Below, in pieces: positions 22,570 through 41,328 of a DNA stretch of 64,000 bases (positions are counted from its first letter, which is position 1; each line of letters starts with the position of its first letter). This stretch comes from Arachis hypogaea (taxonomy: Eukaryota > Streptophyta > Magnoliopsida > Fabales > Fabaceae), in NCBI RefSeq assembly GCF_003086295.3, contig NC_092044.1, positions 191,001 through 255,000 on the forward strand. Direction: 5' to 3'. Both the position numbers and the translations under genes were made by a program. Below the pieces are notes generated by a model, which was not told the DNA's origin, searched no databases, and worked only from the letters and a program-made list of their open reading frames with translations.

Positions 22570-25000
22570 CACAAACCCAAAAAAAATTTCATCATTAATG
22601 TTATGTGAATGAGTGAATCTGTAACTTCATGTCCCCACACCACCCTGCTAATAATGCTCATTTTTTATTTTTAATTTAATTCACCTTTTCTTTGTGTATT
22701 TTTCAATTTAATCTTAACGTATGCTATGTATTTATCCTTGGTACCTTTTTTTCCTTGTTCTCACGTGGATCAGGCACTTATTTTCATGTATGGTACCATG
22801 TACGTGGTAAAATTAAAATTAAAATTTTAAATTATTTTTTATAATTAATTTGAATTAAGAAATTAAGAATTCCATTCACTAAAAATAATTACATTTATTA
22901 GGTTAAGGATTTTTGCAAACTATAATTTTGAATTAGAGTATATTTGAACCTGAGTTTAGGAATGTAGAGCAAGAAATATGAAGCTGTTCATCCTCGAATT
23001 TTAGAGTATTTATTTTTGTTGGTGAAAGTGTAATTACATGAATTCCATGCTTAATTAATTTTGGATCTAAGGAAGGAGTTTAAAAAAGTTTTATACGATT
23101 ATCTAATTATATTATCTTATACTGTGTTTAAAAATTAGTTATTTTTAGTGTGACTAATTATTTATATAAAATTATTTTATAAAAAAATCAAGGATCAGTA
23201 TTTTTATTAAAATTTAATTAGTATTTAATTATTAGAAAAAAAACGTGTAATTTTACACTATTAAATATAATCTTATATAATTAAAATTATTATTAATATA
23301 ATTAATAACTATAAATCACAAAATATATTGATTTTTTAATACTACTATTATTTTATATTAATAATGTATAAAAATTAAATTTAAAAAATAAATAACTTAT
23401 ATATATGTATGTATTATAAGTAGAATTTAGAGAGATATTTGAATTTGAATAAAATTAGAATTTATACACTTTGTAGAATGTAAATGTAATCATTTTAACA
23501 GATAAAAATGGTATATGAACTTGTTTAGAGTGAAAAAAATTGCTTACATATGTTGAGGGATTGCTTATGTCAAAAACTTCAATTTTGCTTTCTCTCTCTG
23601 AGTTTCATTCATCTGTCAAGGTTTTGTGAAGACCAAAAAAATGTTTTCTTAACAAAAACTTTGGATATCTTACATCTTCAATTTCCTCCTATGTAGCAGA
23701 GACCCACTCTTTCTAAGTTAACTCCAAAACTGCCAACTAACTTAACGAAATTTCTTTATTTAGAAATTAGAAATCCTCTAGGAGCTTTAAGTTGGATCTT
23801 TTTTACTTGTTATTTCTAACAAATGTATGGCAACCCAACAAAATTATTCATTGTATGGTGTAGAAGTAAATTTAATTAATTCATTCCTTATGTACATAAT
23901 TATTTATTTTCATTTTATGTTTTAATGTTATATGAAAATTAAGATGATTAGCTATATTTACATAATTCATATTAAATATGAACATTATAAGATTGATTTA
24001 AGTTAGTCGAATGATTAATTCACTTGATCAATAGTAAATCTGCTTTAAATAAATTAATTTTTAATTTGTCACGTTAAAAGATGCTTTAAAAAAACGAAAG
24101 CATTAAAAAGATCTTTTATGATTCAATATTTTTTTTTACTAAATATTAGTAAATTACTCTTTGGATACTATTCCTGATGAGCAAGAAGTGTTTTGGTTAT
24201 TTTTGTTTTAGAATAATAATCTACACTTATATTTACAGAAATTTATATATAAAATGTATAAAATTTATATTTATATTTATCATAGCTTATACGAATTAAT
24301 ATAATTTGCATTTATAATTTTTAGAATTTGTATACATAAATTAATAAAATATATTTGATAAAAATAATTTAATATTTATAATGCACTATTAGTAAAATAA
24401 TGACCAAAATTGTTGGCATTTAAAAATTTCTCTTTATTAAAATAAGAATAAATTTTATGAATAGTTTGAAGGACAACCAAATGTTTGGTCCTTAAAAACG
24501 AATTTAGATTTTTTAAATTTTAAAATTTTATTTTAAAAGATAAAATATAATTTTTTATTATTTATTTTATAAATAAGATAAAAAAATATAAAAAAATATT
24601 TTATAATGAGAGAATACATTTTATCCTCCAAAAAATAAAAACTCAAAATTTAAATTTAAAGAAAAAACAGTTGTGAATGGTGAAAGTAGAATAGGGTTTT
24701 TGTGGGAAGAAAAATTGACTTGGAAGTTGGAAGAGAGTTTGATGGGACCCATATCCATATGGTTGATCAGCTTGACCAATGCCCCCATTCAATTCGAGTC
24801 TTCCCCTTTCCCCTCTTGACCTCTTCTCATCAGATTCTTCACACTTCACTTTGCAATTCCATATTTTAGCTCAATTTTCGTTTTTTATTAATTAAATAAA
24901 TTTGGGTAGCAGGCAGCATCATCATCATCTTTGTTCTTATTGTTAGCTTCACCAATTACATTTTCAGTTACTGTATTTTATTATTAATTAATATATTATT
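22570..25000. other. intergenic region ZML / MNS
   Basis: Divergent promoters of ZML (-) and the mannosidase (+), mostly AT-rich. Includes a MITE at about 23181-23340. No additional gene is supported; the - frame near 24643-24849 has no splice or family support. Confidence 0.4.
23181..23340. mobile_element. degraded MITE, family with 40218 and 41995
   Basis: Shares ordered words with 40218-40394 (gatcagtatttttattaaaattta; ttttacactatt; ataactataaatcacaaaat) and is of similar length. The ends are eroded, so the coordinates are approximate. Confidence 0.5.
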
Positions 25001-25176
25001 ACAAAGAAGAAGAAGAAGAATAGATAAACCCTTAAAGCTCCTTTCTTTTTTCTCTGCGATTCGCACTTCACAACCGCAAAGGACAACAACAAAAGCGTGA
25101 ATTTCAAGGAAGAAAAGCTTTTGGAGTTAAAGTCCAAAACTTTGTTTAGATCTTTGGTTGTTCGGGGTGGTTGGGA

Positions 25177-30349
<5,173 letters not shown>

Positions 30350-31617
30350 ATCTCTCCATATTTGTCTCTACCATTGCCGGAGACCACCCCATTTTGCCGG
30401 GATTCGAGAAACGCAGTTTGATCCCTTTATAGAGAGCTTAGAAGATGCTGCTGGCATTTCCTCAATTGAGTGGGAAGGGGTTCATTCTGCTTAGCAGGTG
30501 GGATGTTATATTATATATAGGAAATCAAAACGTTTTATTCTTGAAAATTTATGAAGGAATAGGTTGTTCCTTCATTTGTGTGGAGCCAAAAATATTCACA
30601 AGCATAAATTGCTGAGTTTTATGTATTTGAGGCATAACTTTTATACTCACATTTGCTAGTGTAGACAGTTCCTTTCGCAGTTTTGCCAAATGCCAATGTC
30701 TTCTTCTTTGGTTGGACAGTGTTAAGACAATGAAATATTTTTAACATTTTACTTTCAAATCAGATAATTAAGTGAAATAATTATATAGTCAATGGAGGCT
30801 CAGAGATACGGTAACAATAGCATGATCAAATTAACTTGAGGTCGAGAGTTCCAAACAAAATTAATATATTTAAATTTTTTTGAATTGAAAAATTGAAAGC
30901 TGTCTTAGTCTTGTTTGGGCAACATTATCTTGATAAAAAAAGATTTTTTTTTTATTTTTTAGTGTGTTTGGCAAATTTTTAATAGTAAAAATAAAAGTAC
31001 CAGAAAAAAAATTTTTTTTGAGAAGCTGTAATTTATATTTTTTTTAAAAGATTTTTTTTGAAAAAAAATGTTTTTCATATAATAAATAGATAAAAAAGTA
31101 CTTTTATATTATTATATCCAAACATAATTGATAAATAAAAAAAATTTTTTACATAAGATATTCAAACATAAAATTAATTATTTTTACTTTTTTATAAGAT
31201 CTTTTAAAAAATAGATAATTTAAAAAAAGATTTTTTTTTAAATTCATCCAAAGAAGTCCAAATAATGGGCTCGAATTGTCTTAGTTGACTTTTACTGAAC
31301 ATTATATAAATTTAGTTCAGCTTGACCGAAAAATAAAAAAATAATTTAGATAAAAGAAAATCATGTTGAGTGTATGATAATAGTGGAGAGTATATTCTCT
31401 TAATTCAATAAATCTATAAGCTTGAGAGTGTGAGCTGAGAAAACTGAAAAGTGGGATTGGTGCAAGTTGCAACAGTAACATTTTTCTCCGAATAATGGAG
31501 GAATATTCATTCATTCCGCACCATTCTTCGTAATCTTCTTCTTCACTCTTCACTTTCAGTCTTCAAACTTGTTCACCAGAAATCAAATCCCTAATATTCA
31601 TCAATTGTATTGTATTA
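30350..31617. other. intergenic MNS / MTPC4, with A/T-rich inverted-repeat sequence
   Basis: Begins with the MNS 3' UTR. About 30905-31255 carries many aaaaagattttttt / ataaaaaa words in both orientations, with 'gtttgggcaac' near the left edge and 'catccaaagaagtccaa' near the right. This suggests an old MITE with degenerate inverted ends. The last 120 bases are the likely 5' leader of the next gene, with a possible 12-codon upstream ORF at 31495-31533. Confidence 0.4.
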
Positions 31618-34600
31618 ATGCGAATATCATATTACTACCTTGCTCGCTCTCGTCTTCTTCTTCGCCACTCTTTCATTCTCAACCAACAACCTCCTTCACT
31701 TCCTTCTTCGCACCCTCCAAACACCAAATCCTATTCTTCTAAGAACCTTCTAGAAGGCTTCTCTCCCGCACCACCTCTCACCTCCCGCCGCTTCTTCTTG
31801 CTCCTCTTCGATCCTCAACGCCACAACCGCCACTCCAATTATAACTATACCTCACACTGCAGTACGTTCCTTTTTCTCCCCCCTTCAATTCTCACTCTTT
31901 ACTATTATTTCGTAAATATTGCTTCTTTTTTTTTTTTGAAGGTGTCTTCACAAGGGCAAAGCAAGCTAAGAATATTGAAATCAACGATCGACACAGGTTT
32001 TTTTTTTCTCTTTAATCGGAAATTTTGGTATTTTTGCTTTTGCGTTAGTTAGCAACTTAGCATTGTCATTATTGTTATTAATATTGTTTTTTCCTAAGTA
32101 TATATATATCAGACCAATTTGGAAACTGACTTAGCATGGTGGAGTGTTGTGTGTGTTATCATGGATATCATTTCTCTCTGTTGCTACTTAATTTGATATC
32201 TCAAGATAGTGCTGCCATTTGTCCCATTTACTTTCACCTGATTCCTTTTTTTTTTTCCTCTTTATTATTCTAGTGTACGAGCTGTGACAACTGCACTGTG
32301 GTGTAACTTTCTTGTTTTCTCTCTCAAGTTTGGAGTGTATTTTGCTACCTCTAGCCATGTTATGTTGGCTGAAGTTGTGCATTCGGTCGCCGATTTTGCA
32401 AACCAGGTATATACATGTTTATGTTTGTCATTGATAGAGACTCTTGACTGCAGAGAACTAATAGAATTATTTTGTAGGCGCTGCTTGCTTATGGTCTATC
32501 TAGCTCAAGGCGTGCGCCAGATGCTATCCATCCGTGAGTTGAATACTATTGATTGCATTTATCAACCATCCTCTTACCTTTTTCTTGTCTACACTATAAG
32601 AAATGAATCCATGTGATTTATGATTTAAGGACTATTATACATGTAATGGATGAAAGCATGGATAGCTATTGAATCGGACATCAATGAACTGTGCTCTATT
32701 ACGAACTGCAAAATTTAAAATGACTCAGTATATCAAAATTTATTATCCTATCAATTTCAATTTTTGGGATGAATTGTGGCATGGCTCTTGTGATTGCGTG
32801 AGTTTGGTTTTATCGTGTGAATGTGATAATGCTGTTCAATTCTACAGTTATGGCTATTCCAAGGAAAGATTTGTTTGGTCTTTGATATCTGCTGTTGGTA
32901 TCTTTTGTCTTGGTTCTGGTGCCACAGTTGTTCATGGTGTTCAGAACTTGTGGACTTCACAGGTATTTAACCAAAAAAGACTTTTGAAATGACAATTTTT
33001 GACATCTGTCGATCACAAATTGTTAATTTTTTTCCTATGTGAATTTTTCTCTTTATTTGGTTTATTAATTTAGCTGGCCCCACTTAGTGGAATAAGGCTT
33101 TTTTTTGTTGTATTTAATTTACTGACTATCGAGAGTTTCCTTTTCAGCCCCCTGAGAACATGCAATATGCAGTTTTGGTCATATGTGGTTCATTTATCAT
33201 TGAAGGTACTGCTACTACCTCATTTTAACCTGGTGCTGTCTGTTATCCGTCATATATTCATCGCTTCCCTTCTTTCGATGGGCTTTTTATGTTAGGTGCC
33301 TCACTTATTGTTGCCATACAAGCTGTAAAGAAAGGTGCAGCCGCCGAGGGAATGAGACTAAGAGATTATGTTTGGCGTGGCCATGATCCTACATCTGTTG
33401 CAGTAATGACCGAGGTAGCTTATTGCACTAACTTATTTGGTCCTGAAGCATGTTTTTTACTGGGTTTAAACAAGAATTGGTTTATACATAAGTGAGTGAA
33501 TCTAAAAAATTTACAAATAAGGGCTTTGAATAACATGCACTACTTATCACTCATTATGATTTTGGCTATGTTTTTCCTCAGCAACAGTTATTCAAAGCTT
33601 TCCACATTCTTCTGCTATTTAAAGCTATGCACATTATTCAGTTGAATGGAACTTCAACATGTATGCTACCGTTGGTAAAAAAGACATGTTGTAGTAGTTT
33701 TTAAGCATTAAAACAAGAATGTAGAAAGGTGAAAAGAAAACTTTTGTTAAGATTGTTTTAGTTATTCTTCCTTCCGGTAGGCTATGCAACTTGAATATAT
33801 TCTTAGTTCGTAAAACTCCTTTAGTAGTGAAATTAATATTCTTAGTTCCTAAAACTCCTTTAGTAGTGAATTAATATTCTCTCTGTTAGCTTGTTCTTAT
33901 AAACGGTAGCAAAATATATGCAGGATGGTGCTGCTGTGACAGGCCTTCTTATTGCTGGGGCATCATTGATTGCAGTGAATGTCACTGGAAATGCTATTTA
34001 TGATCCCATAGGCTCAATCGTAGTTGGCAACTTACTTGGCATGGTAAAGAGGCTCAGTAGGCAGTAATTTCTCTGCCATCTGATGTAAGAGACACGGATC
34101 TGAAATCTATTTTCACATGATTTTATGCTGAATTGACCATGCAGGTAGCCATATTTCTTATCCAGAGAAATCGACATGCTTTAATTGGCAGAGCTATGGA
34201 TGACCATGATATGGAGAAAGTGCTTCGATTTTTGAAAAATGATCCGGTACAAGCATTCTAGATTCTACTCAAATTGCATAACAAAAGCCTTTGTATAAAT
34301 CATTTGACTTAGGTGGCTTTTGTGCATTAGGTTGTAGATGCTCTCTATGATTGCAAAAGCGAAGTTATTGGGCCAGGATTCTTCAGATTTAAGGCAGAAA
34401 TAGGTTGCCCATCATATCATTGTTGTTCTTGGTTTCCATTCAGTTTATGAGTGCTGTTGGAACAATTAATTCTGATGATGGTTTTGAAACAGATTTTAAT
34501 GGAGTTATGGTGGTGCAAAATTATCTGACAAGGACAGGACGTGAAGAGTGGGCTAAACAGGTTGATTCTCATCTACATAAAATGCTCAAACAAATCTGAT

Positions 34601-35108
34601 AATATGCTGTATTTTGTATTGTACTTCATATTATTATTATCATCATCTACAAGAAATCATGTGGTATGGCAGGGACCCATAAAGAAAAAAAAAGTTACCT
34701 TACTCTGTTTGTATGACAGCTCAGAACCTTAGCTAACTTTCATAATGACCAAATTTATTTAATACTGCTTGCTGGTTTCAAGTTATCAACAACTATACTA
34801 TATTTACAGTTTCGCGAAGCTGCAAAAAAGGCTGATGATGCCGCCCTAATGAAGATTATGTCAAATTATGGTATGCAGTAGTTAACTTGATCATTACAGA
34901 TATATAAATGCTGATTGAGAAATATAAATGCTGATTGAGAAATAATAATTATCTTATATACTTATAAGTGAGAGTTGTGGCAGGTGAGGAAGTAGTTACA
35001 GCATTAGGAAGTGAAGTGGATAGGTTGGAGAAGGAGATCCAAAATCTTGTCCCCGGTATTCGGCATGTTGATATTGAAGCACACAATCCAACAGATGCGA
35101 CCTTGTAG
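31618..35108 (+). CDS. MTPC4: cation diffusion facilitator, ZnT9-like (metal tolerance protein C4)
   Basis: Thirteen exons, 442 aa: 31618-31861, 31942-31996, 32274-32406, 32478-32533, 32848-32962, 33148-33205, 33296-33414, 33924-34043, 34145-34246, 34331-34403, 34493-34560, 34810-34870, 34984-35108. Residues 1-99 are rich in Arg, Ser and Pro with few acids, like an organelle transit peptide. The CDF membrane domain follows. The second helix keeps HxxxD (H136, D140 in EVVHSVADFANQ). The fifth helix has TEDGAAV in place of the usual HxxxD, as in the SLC30A9/ZnT9 branch. The C-terminal part contains IRHVDIEAHNP. CDF carriers exchange divalent cations for protons. Plant members of this branch are little studied, and zinc, location and direction are inferences. 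Confidence 0.93.
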
Positions 35109-36118
35109 ACTAGATATTCTCAGTAACACATAATTTTTTGTCACCATCCACTTCACATTCTTTTTATGTAATTGAAGCTTTATTTATGAATGATTAGATT
35201 TGTCATTTTTCAGTATATGATTCATGAGCCCTTTCAGGCATTGTTTCCAAATGAAATACCAAATATGCCCCAAGTTGAGCTGAGTTCTCTTTGTAGATTG
35301 ATTAATGAAGCAACAGATACCTATGTTTTCGCATGTCCTTTCACTTATATAAAGATGTTTTTACATAAAGATAATAATTAAATAGTTTAATTAGATATAT
35401 AAAAATATTTAATAATTTTTAATTATCATTTTTATATGAAGACATTTCCGCGTGATTCATTCTCTTTTAATATCAAATGAACATCTCATTAATATATATC
35501 CAACTTCCATTTTGTGCCCCACCAGTGTTCAACCCACGCATGCTGGATTCTCTGAAGTCTCAACTTTATTCTTTTTAATTAAAATGTCTCGTATAAAAGT
35601 TAAGTTGAATATACACTAATTAAATATATATGAAGTCAGTGAGACACCAATGGTCCCGAGTCAATGTTAATGAATGGATTTAATAAAACAAAGCATTAGG
35701 GATCAACACGTAGCTGGATACTTTTCATGTCCAGACAAAAAGCTTTTTGGTGAGACAAAAGAAAGGCTAATCAGTGACTTTAACTGGAAAATTATGGATC
35801 ACAAAGAAATGAGAGTGAAATGTTAAGGATCACTGAACTGATTTGGCTCATTCAAATGGTCAAAATCTATTCTATATATGGAAACTCACGTCAAGGGACC
35901 ACATCACTAACTCAATAAATAGCACTATATTGCACCGTCCACGCACGTTTTATAACTCACTTGATTTTTTATCCAAAAGAAAAACACAAGAACACCGTTT
36001 TTATAATCATTTTCTTTTAAGCATACTTTTTAACAACGAGAAACTCGAGAGCCACCCAATTCCGGTCGTTAGATTTCATAACGTGTGCCTATTTTGAACA
36101 GAAGTGACATATAATACA

Positions 36119-36252
36119 GGAAGAATTTCAAATGTATCGGAATATCAATATTTCAATTGTTTTAATCGTTGATTTAAATTATAAAAAATTATATAATATA
36201 TATTAATTAAAATTGGAATACTGGTATTTTCAGTACACTTAAAATTTTTTCT
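36119..36252. mobile_element. short MITE (family M2)
   Basis: Left arm ggaagaatttcaaatgtatc... and right arm ...cagtacacttaaaatttttt are imperfect inverted repeats around an AT core. The internal word 'ttttaatcgttgattt' is shared with the copy at 58932. Confidence 0.6.
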
Positions 36253-39200
36253 ATAATATAATACAAAATAAAACGGATGAAGTAATTAAATTATCCTGTT
36301 CTTATATCTATGCAAACAATAGTTTATAGACTTTGTAATTTGTATTGTTTGTCTTATTTGGAAGTTTTTTAAGAAACATGGGTTTATTGATTTTAATTAC
36401 TAATTAATGATATTTATAAATTGTTATCTTGTATTGTATCTTTACAAATGTGGCCTAAAATAATATAAATAAAGTAGCAATTACATGGAAGACAATGTTT
36501 TTTGTAATTTCCATGAGGAAGTTTAGATAGAGCACGCTTTATGTAAGCTACGTAGAAAGATAGAATTGGTCGGTTGATAATGTACATTAACATGTGAAGC
36601 AAACTTGATCTTGTTTTCATTACTTCGGAAGATAAAATTATTCAATTCATAATAATTTTTATATATCTCATCAAACTTGATCTTGTTTATTTTCATTATA
36701 TTTTGTTTTCACTTGAGCTTTAATTTATCTGGTTCGAGAGAAGCGATGAAAAGAAAATAGAGGCGAGAGAAGAATTTACTTCCCTCTAACAAAACAAAAT
36801 TTTAAAGATAATGGTTTAATATAATATACTTTCTGTAATACCATAAAATTTAAATTATATTCTTAATCTTTTGATTAAAATATTATATGATGAACCATCA
36901 TTCCACATCCTTGATATATATTCATTATTCATGTTCGAATCACATTTTAAAGTCATAGCTAAATAAATTTTACACGTGGCCACTGATATAGTGCGATGTT
37001 TATGACTTGAAAAAGAAACTTAGTCACTATAAATAATAAAATCATCTATTAGGTGTATATTAAAATTCACCATCAAAATAAAATATATATTAATATATAA
37101 AATATATATTAAAAATAAATTAAATTATATATATATATATATATTTGTCCGGTGATTAATTTTAATAACTAATTTTAGCGTACAAATAATATTTTGTAAA
37201 ACCATTATTTGTGTTTTTTATTTATCAGCCAAAATATGCGCCACTGATTGTTTGAGGGAAAAAGCTATTCAAAGTTCAAACCATTATAAAGTCCAATAGC
37301 TCTTTTTAAAATAATTATGGCTTATTTGTTTATACTTTTAAGACTAAATCTTTTTTTTATAAAAAAATTATTATATATTTTTTAAGGTATTTGCTTTTTT
37401 TAAAAAAAAATAAGAAGTAGAAAATAAACAATGACGTTTTTTGAAAATAGGTAAGAACATGCTTTTGCAAAAACAACTCAACAGAAAGAAAATCTACAAA
37501 AATATTAAGACTATAAATTTATCTCATATTTTTTAAAAAGTTAAATATCTAAATTTAGAAAATATAAATCCCAACTATTATACAAATTCTTGTGAGATTT
37601 TTCTATTGCACATTATTTGCACTATCCTAAAAATGAGATTAAATTATAGTGTGATTATTATTTATTAGATCTAAAAGTTTAATTTATTTTACAATAAAAA
37701 TGTCACTAGTCATATACACACATGCATGTATCACGTATATATATATAACATACTAGCATTAAAATATCATTAAAAATAATATAATTGTTATATTCTATTA
37801 CAAATTTATATTTACAATTTTTAAATATTTTATTTTGTATTCTTAGCAGTTTTTTATTTAATCAATAAAACCTTTGTGTAAATCATTGTGCCTTAGTCAC
37901 CAAAAAAAAAAAATAATTGTGCCTTAATAATGCCCCATTTTCTTGGTCATTGCAACGTGTTTTGGGTCGAAATGTCAGCAATGTCTGAAAACAATTAGAC
38001 ATAGAGAGATTCTTCAGTGTCTATAAAATTTTTGTTTAAATTATTTAAAAATAGAGATAGAGAATAATAAAATTTATTTTTTTAATTTTTAAATTATATA
38101 TCTAAAATTTAAGTAATACAGAAAACACCTTAGACATATTAGTCAATTATGTGACTATATACAGGAGCATTTCATAAAAATAAAATATATATACAAAGTA
38201 GGAATATTTACGGGTATAGATGGATAATTCAATCTGTTTAAAAACTGACTTGATCTGATTTGATCATATTAGTTTTAAATCTGATTGGTAATTAAGTATA
38301 ATCAAATCAGATCTGACCAAATATAATTTTAATTGGTTCGGGTATTGTTCTGTAATCGAAAAATCTAAACGAACTTGATTACTCAATTAATTTAATATTA
38401 TATATATATAAATTTATCTCCTAACTCTTAAAATATTTTAAATTATGATGGTTATTTAAGTTTAAATCGATCATATTAATATTATTATTATTATTTAGAT
38501 TATTTTTTATTTTTAAAAATTTTTAAAATTTATTTTTAATTGAATATCTAATTATCTAAAGTGATCCAATATGAATTTCATTGATTTAAAATTTGTTTAA
38601 GTTCACTCACTAAAACCACAAATTCAAATCAATTAAAATTTATGTCTAATTCACATTGTTTTTTTAAACCAAATTAACTCGATCCGTAAACACTCATAAT
38701 TAAAAAAAATGACTAAAGTCTAAAAGCATACTTTTGAAATTACATGTAAATATGTAAATATCAGCAGAAAAAAAAAAGACTACATGTAATATCAACGTAA
38801 AAAATAGCATGTACAATGCAAGTATAACCTTTTTGGGTGACAATAAATAAGATAAGATAGAATTTGGATTCAATTCTAATTCTGCATGTGGTCAGTTGAG
38901 ATTTTTATATAAATTTAATTTTATTTTATCTGCGATTTAAGAATATCTTAACTCTAATTTTATTTATTTTTTGACCTTATTTACGAATTATAAAAAAATA
39001 TAATATTATTATATAATTTGATGATAATCTAAAATAAAATTGACTTTTATATAAAAAATATATTAAATTATTAATTAATAATTTTTTAATAACTAAAAAT
39101 TTTTTATATTTAAGGAAAAGTCTTTGAATGTCTAATCTAATAATAGTCTAATCTTAATAATAAATAAACATTGAACTTAAATTATTAAAAAAAAATACTT

Positions 39201-39392
39201 ATTTGCCGTAACAAGATATATACGTTTAATCAATTTAATAAAAAATTTCTAAACAATTGACATATATAATTAAGTGAATTTTCCAACTAAAAAATTCCAT
39301 CTACTTTGTTTAGAGCAGTACGACAGTGAAAAACTAACTGCATGGGCACCTGCCAAAAGTCCAAATCAACAAAATAAAATATATATATATGG

Positions 39393-39535
39393 AAACTTTT
39401 AAAATAAATATACCAATATTTTAATAATTTTTAATTATTAATTTTAATTATAAAAAATATATAACATATATAATTAAAATTAATAATTAAAAATTATTGA
39501 AATATCGATGTATCGATATACTTAAAATTTTATAA
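39393..39535. mobile_element. short MITE (family M2, divergent)
   Basis: Near-palindromic: ttttaaaataaatatacc at the left pairs with gatatacttaaaatttta at the right, and taattttaattataaaa in the centre mirrors its counterpart. Same architecture and end words as 36119 and 58932. Confidence 0.55.
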
Positions 39536-39788
39536 ATATATATATACATACATGCTTTGTTGGAATCACGACATGGGAAGTGGGAAATTTCCACGAAGTT
39601 TCCCATATTGTAATAGTAGGTGCGTACCCTTGGATTTCCATTGACACACACCAAGTTAAGGTCGTTGAAGTCAATCTTCTATAATCTCTATTACCTACAT
39701 ACAAAACCCAGAAAGTAAAAATAGGTTTTTCTCTTCCCACACACTTAAGAAAGAAGTAGTAAGAAGCTGCTAATAAGTGGTATCTGCA

Positions 39789-40072
39789 ATGGGATCAGAG
39801 TCTCTTTCACTCAACACTCATCCACTTCTATTTCCAACTCCACACATCTTTTTCATACGGTATGTCGTATTATTATCATTATTTGGTTTTCTTATTTTAA
39901 TTAGTTCCATTGCACATAAAATGATAATATTGATGAATATTAAAATGTATAGGAAGATGTGTCTTCTTCAATAATGTAAAGCTCTTTCAGATGATAGTTA
40001 CACTACTTAGCATGGAAGTGGCAACTCGTCGATTTCATAGATATATTTTCTCATCATCTCATGCATCTTCAG
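39789..40072 (+). other. possible short gene fragment or non-coding transcript
   Basis: An ATG at 39789 opens MGSESLSLNTHPLLFPTPHI and runs to a plausible donor (ATACG|gtatgt, near 39860). A plausible acceptor (ctctttcag) near 39990 starts a second block ending cttcag|gtaatc. Joining them in phase gives an immediate stop, so a protein is not supported. The sequence from 39540 is less AT-rich than its surroundings. It may be a decayed gene or a non-coding RNA; I recognise nothing. Confidence 0.2.
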
Positions 40073-40217
40073 GTAATCATTTTATATAAACTTTCTGAAA
40101 TAATACAGGATCTGATCATAACATCGAAAATAGTAAGATTAAATCTATTTGTTCTTAAATAATTTAATATAAAAAGTTATTTTAAAAACAATATTTTTTT
40201 TATTGTATAAATGAGTT

Positions 40218-40394
40218 AGAAAAAGTCTAGGACCAGTATTTTTATTAAAATTTAAAAATTTGGCCAATACTTAACTTGTAAAAGATAAGTGAGTAATTTT
40301 ATACTATTGGATGAAATCTTACACCATTAAAAACACCAATAATAATTAATTGATAGTTACAAATCACAAAATTGACAGGTTCTTAACACTTTTC
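40218..40394. mobile_element. MITE (family M1)
   Basis: Starts agaaaaagtctaggaccag and shares with 41995-42175 the words 'cttacaccattaaaaacac' / 'ctcacaccattaaaaacac' and 'ggccaatacttaac' / 'ggccagcacttaac'. About 177 bp, with eroded inverted ends. Confidence 0.65.
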
Positions 40395-41226
40395 AATGAG
40401 TTATATATATTTGTCACTGACTAGTACTCTTTTTTGTTATCCATATACAATATTGTCACTTTTTATGCAAATTTTATTATATTTTTAATAATTAAGAGTT
40501 TGATAATAATATACTATTATTTTCAAAATTAAACGTTAAATAACATTTCTTAAGGACCTTCTCTCCCTCCAAAAAATACTTACATTATTTACATTTTTTA
40601 TATATCTTTTAAACATATATCAATTGAATGATAAATTGATAGATGAGTAGGTATACGCAAGTAGTTAGCATAACAACTGTGTCTGCATTGATCTTAATTA
40701 TTAATGGTTGGAATTATTGTATGCTTTATTTGTACTTGCACAACGATCTCTACATTTAGAAGAGTTGAATTAATTAGATAATTTGTTTCCGATATAAACA
40801 GGCTAGTAATTAGTTATCAGTTATGAGTACTGGCACTTACCATAGTATATGTTGTATAATTCTATGTTTAGAAAGGAACGAGAGAAAAAGAATAGTAAAG
40901 CGATAATGAAAGTTTGTTGAGCGTCGACCAAAATATAACGTAACGCAGCGCCACTCTAGCATTGCCACCCAATAACAACTCATTTTCAGTCCTCATTTAA
41001 TTATTAAATAATTGAAAATTTTATTACTAATTTTGCTGGTGAATTTTAATTTGTGAGCTCTGTGGTTTAGTGTTTGTTGCTAATAATAAAAATTAATTTA
41101 TAATATTATTATTACAGTGTAATTGGCGTGTGTGCGTTTTGTGCGCGTGGGCCTTTTTTGTTTCCCACGCACGCGCAGTAATAAGCAGCATTTGAAAATT
41201 GAAAGAAAGCGTTGTTGCGGTTGTTG

Positions 41227-41328
41227 ATGTTATCGGCTGGTTTTGGCATTCGCATTCGCATTCGCATTGGGATTTGCAAATATGACCAACGGCCACATAA
41301 CCGTAACCGTCGACACCAGGCATTCTGA
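41227..41328 (+). promoter_or_regulatory. upstream ORF overlapping the Ca2+-ATPase start
   Basis: An ATG at 41227 opens a 33-codon frame ending in TGA at 41326-41328, in a different frame from the main ATG at 41282. If the transcript starts upstream of 41227, ribosomes using this ATG would read past the main start, lowering translation. The four-fold gcattc repeat (about 41245-41268) lies inside it. Confidence 0.45.

Larger units (their letters stand above)
35109..41281. other. long intergenic region, MITE-rich, no confirmed gene
   Basis: About 6.2 kb, very AT-rich. It contains MITEs at about 36119-36252, 39393-39535 and 40218-40394, an (AT)n run at about 37125-37144, and a possible hAT-like degenerate repeat at about 38205-38705. 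A stretch at 39540-40075 has gene-like composition (see the separate entry). The last few hundred bases are the Ca2+-ATPase promoter. Confidence 0.4.

Noticed and set aside
35190..35381. 63-aa frame directly after the MTPC4 stop
   Set aside because: Contains a plausible start but no partner exon or known domain; most likely 3' UTR or spacer.
38205..38705. Possible second hAT-like element
   Set aside because: The words tttacgggta and cgtaaacactca at the edges suggest TIRs, but pairing is short and no 8-bp duplication was found, so it is mentioned only as a possibility in the intergenic entry.
41243..41281. Upstream in-frame extension of the Ca2+-ATPase frame (Ala/Phe repeats)
   Set aside because: It has no ATG in frame and derives from a gcattc simple repeat; the first in-frame ATG is 41282.
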